This document shows, piece by piece, positions 21,250 to 31,164 of a stretch of 64,000 nt of DNA. Source of the stretch: Blastobasis lacticolella (taxonomy: Eukaryota > Arthropoda > Insecta > Lepidoptera > Blastobasidae); contig LR990039.1 in assembly GCA_905147135.1 (NCBI GenBank), positions 30,997,708 through 31,061,707 of the forward strand, read 5' to 3'. Under the pieces are notes generated by a model. The model was given only the letters and a program-made list of their open reading frames with translations, ran no database searches and was not told where the DNA came from. A program made the position numbers and the translations under genes. Within the stretch, counting starts at the first letter, position 1; every line of letters begins with the position of its first letter.

Positions 21250-22250
21250 ATGCATTCCTGTCCAAGTTTTAATAACGAGGTGTACAACGGATTGAGGTGT
21301 ACAGCATGTTTGAAAACTTTCTGTTTCCAATGCGCAAACATAACCGAAGCTAACTTTCGTAAAATGAGTTCGTCAAGATTGGCAAAGCTGCTGCGTTGCG
21401 CCAACTGCACGTGTTCCTCACCGTCCCCGGCGGCAGCGACCCCGGCGGCACCGCCCCAACGGTGCAGTCGCCGGCGGCGTCGGACGCAGCCCGCGGCGAC
21501 TCTGAACCGAACCTGGTGCAAATCCTGTTGGAGGTGCGTAGTGGACACCAACGTATCGACAAGGAATTATCTGCACTGCCTGGCCTAGTCAATGAAATAG
21601 AGGAGCTCAGGGGTGAAATTGGATTGTTCAAGGACATCTTGTCTCGGCTAGATGGAAAGGTCGAAGCAATTTCGGTCCAGGTTGATCCGCATCGACAATA
21701 GAGTATCATCCTTGTAAAGTTTCAAGACGAATTTTCAAGCACTTGAGAAAAAAATCTGCTTAATACAACAAGACCTCATGAGTAAGGAGCAGTGGGCCCG
21801 AGCAAATAATGTTGAAATTAAAAGCATTCCACTTAAAAACCGAGAAAATCTGATTGAAATTGTGAAGTAGATTGGACAAAGAATAGGTTTTCCCATAACC
21901 GAAAGTCAAATCAATTTTTGCAACCGTACAAAATCCAAGAAGTCTAACGAAAAGACTAACATTCTATGTTTTACAAATAAGTATATAAAGGAAAACTTCG
22001 TCGCTTCAGTAAGAAACCATGAAAACCTTACAGCGAGTGATGTGGGTTTTAGCTCATCGACTAATAAAGTATATGTGAACGACCACCGAACCACTAAGAA
22101 CAAGCAGCTCTTAACAAAAACTAAGTCGCTCGCTAAGGATCTCGGCTATGGATACGTATGGGTAAAAAACTGCAAGAGTCATGTAAGAAAAGGCGACTCC
22201 GACCCTATCGGATTGGTGCAAAGTGAAGTTAATCTAAAAAGGATGCATTG
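21250..22250 (+). pseudogene. LINE ORF1 pseudogene: PHD-like finger, coiled coil, FP25K-like domain
   Basis: The frame from 21250 shows a Cys-rich finger (CPSFNNEV, RCTACLKTFCFQCANITE, RCANCTC) typical of ORF1 of CR1-like LINEs. A +/-1 shift near 21400 moves the reading to another frame holding a coiled-coil-like stretch (LLEVRSGHQRIDKELSALPG, VNEIEELRGEIGLF). Further on come NVEIKSIPL, an in-frame stop (WIGQ-type position near 21870), then IGQRIGFPITESQINFCNRT and a final block with YVNDHRTTKNKQLL and YGYVWVKNCKSHVRK. That order matches the baculovirus FP25K-like C-terminal domain of insect LINE ORF1 proteins, which are thought to bind nucleic acid. At least one frameshift and two stops show it is inactive. 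No ORF2 follows. Confidence 0.75.
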
Positions 22251-22898
22251 ACTTTATTTACTGACTGTTATTATGTTACTAATTTTAATTATATTACATA
22301 TATTTCTTTTTTTAACATACCTAGAACAAAAACTACTCTGCGTTCTATGTCAATTCCAACTTAACCAATATTTCTTTATAAATTTTATTGCCAACAAACT
22401 TAGAACAAGCATGATTATATATTTACAAAACTTATGTTTGCTACTAATAGCAATCTATATTGCAACCTCTATAGCGCCAACCTGTTCGTGTATCTGCATT
22501 ACATTTTTATTCTTGTTTATCTAACACAAACTACATCACTTAGAGATCCTAGAACTGTATTATCGCTCATGCTATGGATAACACTTTGTTTCCAACGATT
22601 ACTACCTACTGAAATGTGTAATACCTACATACACCAGAATAATAATGTACCTATACCTACTGTTTTAACGCCATAGCCATTACCTCTCCATTTTAAACTC
22701 ATAAATCCTACTTACTGCGTGTACTGATAAGCAGATTGCAGGTGGATGTAATTTTTTATTTGAAAAATGAAAGTCAATCCGCATAATTCGTTATTTTTCC
22801 CCACAATCCATAAATCTGTCGGTAGATTACTGTTTACATGCCTACACTTGTGTCATACCATGATCTCATTTTTATTTTATTATCAACATTATTCGTTT
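22251..22898. other. No gene recognised
   Basis: AT-rich sequence following ORF1 where a LINE ORF2 would be expected; no reverse-transcriptase motif is seen. The ORF2 part appears lost. Confidence 0.4.
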
Positions 22899-22900
22899 AG

Positions 22901-23131
22901 AGCGTCGGTAGCCGGGCGGTTGAGTATCCAACTCGTAAGCAAGAGGTACCGGGTTTGAATCACGCTGTGGCCATGTACCAATGACTCTTTTCTGAGTTAT
23001 GCACATTAGTTGAATTCTAACCGATGCTCTTACGGTGAGGGAAAACATCGTGATGAAACCTGCAAATTCAAGCAGCTGAATTTGTAACAATCATCCAATC
23101 TGGTCAGTTGATAGCAGGGTCACGGAGGTCA
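22901..23131 (+). mobile_element. tRNA-derived SINE, 3' truncated
   Basis: The tRNA-like head (GCGTCGGTAGCCGGGCGG, B box GGGTTTGAATCAC) and the body are present. The sequence stops after GGGTCACGGAGGTCAGGA without the normal tail. Confidence 0.82.
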
Positions 23132-23650
23132 GGACTTTTGAACTAAAACGTAACGTAGCCAGTAAATATATTAGATAGATCAAAATATCACTTATATCTC
23201 AGAAAAGTCACTAGTTAGTGACAAAAATCACATTTGTTAATATATCACCTCAAAAGCATAAATTCTTTGTAGCCATTCACCTCGAACTAACAAAATTTCA
23301 ATAGAATTGACACATGCATGCATGCATGGGAATACATGAGGCAATTTTTCGCGTAGCTTTTTACGGTGGTAGGCGGGGTATTTCGAATTCACATGGGGGG
23401 AACATTTTAATTAGGGCTGGGTACAGACACCGCATCAATAGGATAAATGGCACCGGGACATCAGTTAATACGTGTTCAACGAAATTTTGTAACGGCACTA
23501 TCATCCTAAACCCCACTAAACGGAAATAGTGCGAGAATCTCTGCATACTTGTAACGCCGGACTTCGAAAGTATCGAGGTAGAAAAAACGTTGGTCAAATT
23601 AAAAAGAAAAGTTACAACTATCAAGTCAAGTCAAGAAAAAGTCAAGCGAG
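23132..23650. other. No gene recognised
   Basis: Two antisense open frames of 70-90 codons overlap at 23314-23624. Neither has a domain I recognise. A run of three ATGC words (TGCATGCATGCATG) is at 23313-23326. Confidence 0.35.
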
Positions 23651-23871
23651 TTGAAAGTTATTAAAATAGTTTCGTGGCTGCTGGCCACTTGTTTCCCGTG
23701 ACCCCGGCTTTCTAGCAGTTTTCTACAGTGTGTGTGTAGGCAGTGTGGGGCATGCGCGCTGAAATAAGAAAGTGCAGATTTTTGTAAGCTGAAAATTTTT
23801 AAGAAGAGGCTTGACAGTACGCCAAGCTTTGGTTGCTAGGCACCGCCTCCTGTCATTGCACGCGCAGACCT
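23651..23871 (+). mobile_element. LINE-A copy (a), 5' UTR portion
   Basis: The segment starts near GTTTCGTGGCTGCTGGCCAC and contains GAAGAGGCTTGACAG and CGCCAAGCTTTGG. It matches the 5' regions at 35868 and 31165. It stops abruptly at a Harbinger-like insertion and its continuation resumes at 25467 with the order seen in the uninterrupted copy at 36.1 kb. Confidence 0.78.
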
Positions 23872-25466
23872 GCAGGGCTATTGGCTATCTCAGTTGTCCA
23901 CTCAAATTAGTTGAACACTCACATTAGTTGAACACTGGCACTGTCATATAATTGGTATTGTCTATCTCTTCAGTGTACAACTATTCACGGTGGATCCACT
24001 GCAATACGGTGCTACCATAGACTAAGTAGATATACTACGTGGCTATCAAGTAGCCATTATGACTTCTCTATTTTTATCGACTTTTCAAATTGAAGGAAGA
24101 TATGTCACCGACATCTTGTTTTGGCACGAATTTTGAAATTCCATAGCTACAAATAAATTAAATAAATTGTGTGTTTTTTATTATTACACGTAAGTATTCA
24201 ATATACCATTTCTTAAGTGTAAGTGCGTAGCGACTACATATATGTATAACTATTATTGAAGAAGATTTTTGTTAATAGTAAAGCATATTTACATAGTATT
24301 TGAATCTGCGAATGTAAATATTTTGACAAATTTTAGAATGCCGGGTCGTCGAACTTCTGCACGGCAGATAGAATTACTGGTGGAGTGGGCCGAGGAGAAC
24401 AGAATGGTGACATTGAGCCGGTTCACAGGCGGAGCTCTAGCTGCCCAAACGGTTAGGCAGGCCTGGGAGCAGCTGGCGCTGCGCCTCAGCTCAGTGGCGC
24501 AAGGCGCTACGAAGTCGGTGGACCAGTGGCGGAAAGTAAGTACTTAGTAGTATACTATACTCGATTACATTTTTTTTTTGCTTTGAGCGCATGTAAACGC
24601 TAATACGATTTCAAAATCTAATTTGATACCTAATATTAATCCCTAACCATCCCATTGCATGTTTTTCTAATTCTAACTTTAACATTTTGCTTGTGAAGTA
24701 CTGGATAGAGTTCGAGGCCAAGACGAAGTCTAAGGCTGCGGACTCTAGACGGAGTGCATCCGCCACTGGTGCAGGGCCGTTAAGAGTTGCGCCACTGAGT
24801 GAGCTCGAGGACCGGGTGCTGGCCGTGATCGGTCGGGTGGCGGTAGAGGGCTTACGTGGTGTACGAATACCTATTAATGTAAGTCTTTACTTAATTTTTC
24901 TTTTACAATTCCAAATTTGAAGAAAAAGTTATTAAATATTAATATTTAGGAATTCTTAACATTTTGTACAGATACCATCGACAGCTCCTCCTCTTGCTGC
25001 GTATGTTTCTTCAGCCACTCCTTCAGAAGTGAAGATGGACGAGGAGTGGCTGGAAGAGGAGCACTGCTCGCCGATACCACCGCCCTCTTCCGAGCACGAG
25101 CGGGCAAGCACCCGGCTAGCACAAGCCATCACACCTCGGGCAACTCCACCAATAGCAGGCTCTTCTCAGCCGATGCTCGGTGCGGTCATATAGTTATATT
25201 TTAGCATTCTTTAAAAGTAGGGATAATTAACAAAATCCTCTAAATGAACAAGAACCGAGGCAGGCGAGACCGCAAAGGCCGCCAAGGCGCTGTAAGTAAA
25301 TGTTATCTATTACATAGCTCATCATCATACTATCTATGACACTTGCCATTTTTATTATAAATCTCAGTTGAACACTAGCCATAGCGAATACCAAATTAGG
25401 GTTAAGTGGACATCTAATGTCTAATTTAGTTAAACACTGAGTTAGCCAATAGCCCCGCTGGTGTCA
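23872..25466 (+). mobile_element. Harbinger-like DNA element carrying only a Myb-like gene
   Basis: The ends are near-matching inverted repeats: CAGGGCTATTGGCTATCTCA on the left, and the reverse complement of the right end reads CGGGGCTATTGGCTAACTCA. Weaker similarity continues ~100 bases inward. CTG flanks both sides (3-bp target duplication; CWG is a known Harbinger target in vertebrates). The insertion splits a LINE-A copy, and the intact LINE-A at 36.1 kb gives the empty site. No transposase gene lies between the ends, so mobility would need a transposase from elsewhere. Confidence 0.72.
24338..25193 (+). CDS. Myb/Zeste-like DNA-binding protein, three exons, intact
   Basis: Exons 24338-24535, 24699-24878 and 24972-25193 join in phase 0 with GTAAGT donors and AG acceptors, and give one stop-free frame of 199 codons. 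Residues about 1-90 form a Myb/SANT-like (Zeste type) helix-turn-helix: ARQIELLVEWAEENRMVTLS, then AWEQLALRLSSVAQGA and SVDQWRK|YWIEFEAKTKSKA across the first splice. A linker with a helix (LSELEDRVLAVIGRVAVEGL) and an acidic, Pro-rich tail follow (EVKMDEEWLEEEHCSPIPPP). PIF/Harbinger transposons characteristically encode such a Myb-like partner that binds subterminal repeats and assists nuclear import of the transposase. An earlier in-frame Met exists at 24269; I prefer 24338 because the domain begins there. TAG stop at 25191. Confidence 0.72.
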
Positions 25467-27543
25467 ATGCAATTGGTCGATTCTCTCTCGAGGTCTCCTT
25501 CAATGGTATTGGTCGAACACGTGCCAAATATGATGTCTGGCTGTCAAGGGAATTGAAAGTTGAAAATTGTGAAATGACAGTCAAAATATTTTTAATATTT
25601 TTAATGTCTTTTTTAGCTTAGCGTACGTTTGTTCCTATAGTTTTAATTTTGGATTTTGTAAATATTTTGCGTCCATGTCCAGTCGCAGGCAAGTGTAGCT
25701 CCCGTCATTGTAGTCAGGCCAGCAATGCCTCTGTGGATCCTGTCCAATGCAGTAAGTGTTTCCGATACTTTAAGGGCGTGCGGGGGCTCCGCATACATGA
25801 TGCTATAGCTCATAAAACAGTTTTGTAGGGCCCCAAACAAGTAACACAACTTATAACACAAAATATAATTGGTACCACAAGCATCAACTTCGTTTTCTCC
25901 ATCTCCGGTCGCCTGCGCGGCTTGGGAAAAACTAGGCGTTTTAAAAAAATCAACCCCTGTTATTAAGAATACCGCGTGGTGCGCGCACTCCGGTCGGGTC
26001 TAGTTTTTTCCAAATAATCCGCAAGGTTGTATCGGAGAATACCGACATTTGCTTACAGGAGACTAAGTTTAAAAAATGATTTAAGGCACACCTCCCTTAC
26101 TAGTAAAATAAAAAGAAATTGCTTGAGTCATACCTCTCGGTCACAGCCCCTTCCAACTGTTACCACTAATAAAAGGCAGCCAAATCCGAATTATGTTTAC
26201 CAAAAAGTTGAGGTGAAGGCTGCCAACGGCGACTTGCGAGGGGCCGCCCAACTTTTATTTTCGCATGAGGTCATTGCTGGTGACTGCCCAGAGATCCGCC
26301 TGGCTCTGGAGGACAAACACCCTGTCCCTTCGCCAACACCTTGTCTCCCTGACGCCCCTGATGTATCCGTCCAGCACGTAGTAACGACCAATGATGCTGT
26401 TTTTGCAGCTGTGATGTCCTTCAGGAGTGGTTCGGCCGGTGGTCTGGATGGTCTCTCCCCACAACATTTAAAATATCTTATTAGCGGTTCTTCCGGAGAC
26501 ACTGGCAGATCACTCTTGGGGGTACATTAAAGTTTTAGTTAACATGATGCTGGCAGGTGCGGTGTGTTTTGATGTTTTGGATGTCCTATACGATGTCAAC
26601 TTATGCGCCCTCAAAAAAAGATGGCAGCGCAAGACCCATCATCGTAGGGTGTACTTGGCGTCGTGTAGCATCCAAAATATGCTGCCGATATGCTTCATCT
26701 TCCCTAACGGATTATTTTAGTCCAGTTCAACCGGGTTTCGGCAGCAGAGGTGGCTGCGAAGCTGCTGTTCACGCAACCCGCACCTTCCTAGAGCAAAACG
26801 GCGGCGAAGTGTTGCTGATAGTTGACGTGAAAAACGCGTTTAACTCAGTGAATAGGGATGCCTTGCAGTCGGAAGTTAAAAAAGTAACCCTTTTATTTAT
26901 CATTACCTTTGGCAGTGCTATAGCAAACCTTCTAAATTATTATTTAAAAGTCATGTAATAAATTCAGCAGTAGGTTGTCAGTAAGGCGATCCTCTGAGCC
27001 AGCTATTTTCAGCCTTGCCATCCATCCATCAATTACAAAACTCGATTCAAAGCTAAACCTATGGTATCTGGACGACGGCAATCTCGGAGGGGACGTAGAT
27101 ACTGTCTTTAACGACCTCCGTTCCCGTTTAGAACTAAATTTTAATAAATGGTAGCTGTATATCTCAGAATTCAAACCGGAAGACGAAAAAAACGAGATTG
27201 TCTCGAAGTTTAACTCACTCGCGCCAGATATCAATATCCAAAGCAAGGAATCTCGTTCCCTTTTAGGTGCCCCCATACTGACTGAATCGATTTCTCCTTC
27301 AGTAGTTTCCCTAACGAACAAGTTCAACAGCTATCAAGACCGCCTATTAAAGATTCATCTACATATCGCCACACCATAATCCGATTTTGTTTATTCGCCC
27401 CGAACGCTATATACATTCTACGCTGTAGTCCCTTGTGGAAATATCTCCATCTTCTTTCATCACTCGACACCGCCATACAAACCACGCTGTCATCCATACT
27501 CAATTGCCGTTTTGATTTTCGTTCATGGACCCAGGCCTCACTC
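25467..27543 (+). pseudogene. LINE-A copy (a), coding part, decayed
   Basis: Downstream of the Harbinger insertion the LINE resumes (GGTGCCAAATATGATGTCTG). Frames contain a C2H2 finger (VQCSKCFRYFKGVRGLRIHD then AIAH), a pre-RT region (GSAGGLDGLSPQHLKYLI), and reverse transcriptase with RVASKICCRYASSSLTDYF, GFGSRGGCEAAVHATRT, VDVKNAFNSVNRDAL (motif A Asp) and WYLDDGNLGGD (YLDD catalytic motif). Stops and frameshifts occur near 25825, 26530, 26957 and 27150. The copy ends abruptly near 27543 where the hairpin minisatellite of element X begins, so the C-terminal part is missing. The N-terminal finger suggests an R2/NeSL-type, possibly site-preferring LINE (inference). Confidence 0.75.
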
Positions 27544-28690
27544 TATATTTTAACCCCTCTAAAGGGTTAGGGCGTTCCTGTTTTCTTTAACCCGTCTAAA
27601 AGGTTAGGGTTCTTTATCATGCCTTATTCCCCTCTTAAAGGGCTAGGGTTTAGGTAACCTCTTATCACTCTAAGTGATATAGGAGTTACTGGGAGCGGCT
27701 GACAACTCTTTAAATAAGCCATTGCTTTAACTTAACTGACAAAGTTAATAAACTTTACTTGTACTTAAGTAACTACAAAATTATTTTATGGCTTCAAAAT
27801 TTGTTTCCGGGTTTTTGGGGTAATATGTGGGATATTTTCTTGCCTTATTCTACTACTTACGGTTGTGAGGACCCCTGTTTTTAACGTTGCATTAGCACGT
27901 CGATACTTTTATTTTTAATTTGTAAAAAATGTTTTTATGGGTCTCTTTCGATTTGGCCCTTCAGTTATGTTCTGAAAAAGAGAGGATACTATGTTTATTT
28001 GGATGCGATCATTATTTTAAATGATCTACGAATTATGTATTTCTAGACGTACTTGTTTGTTCTGTTAATTTATTTCCATTTTGGCTTTGAATACGTATTT
28101 TCTATTATAATATTATTAAACATTAACTTTGGTATAAATATTGTTGACAAATTGTTGTGAAGTTGTCAAGCAATGACGTACCACAGATCGATGCCATGAT
28201 GGCGAAGATTTTTATTTCTATTTCCACGAAAAAGACTGGCTGTTATAAATTTGAAATTAATTGTCGGCTCGCCAGAAATAAAAAAAAAGACAGACAGAGG
28301 TCGCATTCTGAAGTTTGGAGGTGGAAAAAGTGGAAGTTTTTTCAGGATTAATTTTTTGACTAAAATAACCTTCGATCAAAAGGTGGAATTTTATTACGGA
28401 GCAGAAGCTTACGTCTCAATTTAGTACTTCGCCAGTGGTATTTTCTTCGGCTTGCTTTGATCTTCGACCCAAGTGAATTACGTGATCCTGATGGACAAAG
28501 TCATGTGAGACTCTCTTTTGGTTCTATAGTGTTTTACTAGAGTATTTTTTAAATTAATTTGTATTAATGTAGCCTTCTGGATTGAACAACCAACTACCCT
28601 GAATCTTTTGTTTTTTTTCCTTCCTCTACTGAACCTGACACTGCCCTGCAGTTTCATTACGTTACGTGCTGATGGTTGAGATGCTACTGA
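27544..28690 (-). mobile_element. Element X copy A (unknown spliced repeat element)
   Basis: Read on the minus strand, this holds the same parts in the same order as 59.1-60.7 kb. There is a coding-like segment at 28440-28660 with KNTLVKHYRTKRE, parallel to QNNLQKHKRYKKE in copy B. Then comes a short exon-like segment (EGPNRKRPIK, about 27880-27975) with a GTAAGT donor, a conserved ~230-base block (GTTGTCAGCCGCTCCCAGTA near 27703), and three units of the AACCCTTTAGAGGGGTTA minisatellite (27545-27650). Stops break the frame. I do not recognise the family. Confidence 0.55.
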
Positions 28691-29444
28691 TACAAAGGCT
28701 TTTCAGTGGTAACCGTTGAAGGAAGACGCGATGCTGCGAACATCAATGAAATTCCGTTGCGAACTTTAATTAAATTTAATGCACCCAATTAGGCTTTTAT
28801 TATAAGGCTTTCACTTTAATCCTACTATTCATATTCACGAATTTGATCGTATCAATATAATCAATGTTATGTTGTAGGTACCATTTTCTGTGACACTGAA
28901 TTGAAACATAGTGCTAGTCAACTGCTTCCATGCATACGAGCTCGTATCTTAAGGCTTGGGCATGTAAAGCTCAGCCTGTAAACCGGACCACAGCCACCTT
29001 TTTCCCGACCCTTGGGTGTCCCGACATTGGTATTTCCATATACCGAATGGCCAATTTTCAACGGCCCGGCAGGTGGCATTCTGAAATTTGCTAAAACAAT
29101 TCAAATTGCAAATTCAGTTAATAGATAGGTAAGCGCATATCCTTTACTATTACCGAAAATTTCTTCTACATTTACAAACTCTTACTTATGACAAAGAATA
29201 GACATACATAAAGTTGCTATGAACTTACTCTTAAGAAATATTGAATACTTACATAATTATGATGTTTTGGTTTCACAAAAACCTATTATTGGTATTTATT
29301 TCTAATAATATTTACCTAAAACTATAGATGTGCGATTCTACGTAAACAAACAACATGTCAGTCAGTGACATATAACGGTTCAATTTGAAAATATACATTA
29401 AACCCTACTTAGCAAAGGTCGTAAAGAGATATCTAATTTGTTCG
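28691..29444. other. No gene recognised
   Basis: AT-rich DNA without coding or repeat features that I can name. Confidence 0.35.
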
Positions 29445-29620
29445 CCTAAAGTCGATAAAAAATAGAGAGGTCATGTTCTCTACGTGATGGTCACCGTAAC
29501 GGCAACGTATTCACGGTTGCACCGAAGCGATAGAGAGTACCAATTCATGACATCGCCAGTGCTAAGCAAATATTAGTGCTTAGGAATCCGGCGATGGTCA
29601 CTGTTAACCAGCTGAGTTGA
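29445..29620 (-). repeat. Harbinger-like element end, inverted relative to the left end at 23.9 kb
   Basis: Read in reverse, CATGAATTGGTACTCTCTAT and TGACCTCTCTATTTTTTATCG match the subterminal left end at 23940-24085 (ATATAATTGGTATTGTCTAT; TGACTTCTCTATTTTTATCG). The outer side has CAACTCAGCTGGTTAACAGTG against CTCAGTTG...AGTTGAACACTG. It marks the end of a related element whose body would extend to lower coordinates. Confidence 0.6.
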
Positions 29621-30901
29621 AAAGGTAAGAAAATATTATGTATTATACTACGATTTGGGCTTTCAGTTTTATTATTTTATATTGTTAAAGAGATGGGTAA
29701 TATATTTTATCACGTCTTTGTGTAAATTGAAATAGTTAATCTGTGATAAATCTTTCTAATCACTTGTGCTTGTCAAGCATACCTTATCAATTTATTTAAA
29801 TTTCAACAACTTTAAATATACTATAAATTATGGCGCGTGCTATGTTGTTGGGGCATGCTGAAGAAGAGAGGAGGAGGCGGCTTCTTAGGCTGGAAAGACG
29901 CCACTGCGAGCGATCCACTGCAGCTGCCTGAAAAAGAGTTTGTTGCCAACTATCGGTTGACGAAGGCTGGGTTTCAACTTCTCTTAGACGAGCTCCGCTC
30001 CCACTTACCAGTCAGTCGCCGAAGAACTGGTGTTGGCAATGAACTTAAAGTAAGTATTTTCTTTCTAAATTACCTGCCTAAGCAGTTTTAAGTAAGTACC
30101 TGCTGAGTTTAGTTTTCTCATAAATTTTTGCAGGTTCTGGCAGTTTTAAGCTTTTATGCCAGTGGATCGTACCAGCGAATTGTGGGCGCGTCCTCTCTTA
30201 CGAGAGTTCCCAATTCCCAGGGAATCCTTTTAAAATACATAAAATTCCCTTCATTTATTAATGAAAGAGAAGCTGTTATGAGACGGAGTAAGTATACAGT
30301 AACTGTATTTATCTTAAAATATATACATAAGTACATACACAGTACGCCCGTATCCCATAGGGGTAGACAAGTAACTTTATTATATACTATTTGACTTCGT
30401 TCACCTGTTGTCCTTTCTATTGAATCAGTGTATATATTGTTGAAATTCGCAATAAAATCCGTTGCGTAGTTTAAAATATCTAAGCGTATACAGTGGGACC
30501 GACGGAAGGCGACTTTATCGATAGATAAAGATATTAAACTACTGGTCTGGCGCGTTCTTCGTTCACGTGGTGCAATGTCAGACGCCTACCCAACCACTAC
30601 TCTGCCCGTGCCCTACCATACCACATTTTTTTCATGTCTTGTCCTGACAAAATGAAAATTAGTCAAATAATTGCAGCCGTCCGGAAGTTATGTGCATTTG
30701 GTAAATTTGTTTTTTATTTCTATATATGTTACCTAATTTTTTTCAGTTTTATGGAAGAATTTGGATTTCCTGGGGTAATCGGGTGCATCGATGGCACTCA
30801 TGTAGCCATAATCCGGCCACACGAGCACGAAGAAGCTTTCATCAACAGAAAGAATTATCATTCTTTGAATGTTCTAATTGTAGGTTGATTAAATATAGAA
30901 C

Positions 30902-31117
30902 ATTTAACACTTTGTGTTGTCACTTCATGATGGAACTCCATTATTATGAATTAAATCACATTTTGTACACTAGTTCCACTTTATTATATAATTTTTATTA
31001 AATTGCAACCGGTTTCGAATTACTCATTGCCTGAAGATGAGTAATTCGAAACCGGTTGCAATTTAATAAAAATTATATAATAAAGTGGAACTAGTGTACA
31101 AAATGTGATTTAATTCA
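30902..31117. mobile_element. Foldback insertion with 84-bp perfect palindrome and 12-bp target duplication
   Basis: Bases 30944-31027 and 31037-31120 are exact reverse complements over 84 bp, separated by the 9-nt spacer TGCCTGAAG. The insertion lies between two copies of TAAATATAGAAC (30890-30901 and 31118-31129); the first 42 inserted bases are unique. Variable-length duplication plus an inverted tail suits reverse-transcribed insertion with snap-back priming (Penelope-like or LINE-type), not a cut-and-paste MITE. It lies in an intron of the Harbinger transposase gene. Confidence 0.85.
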
Positions 31118-31164
31118 TAAATATAGAACGTCAAAGCAGAGCATGCATCTCTTGCGAATTTAAT

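Noticed and set aside
31028..31060. Hammerhead-ribozyme-like core (CTGAAGA ... GAAAC) at the palindrome centre
   Set aside because: The bases between the two core motifs do not form a proper stem II adjoining GAAA, and the large palindrome competes. The words alone are too short to support a ribozyme.
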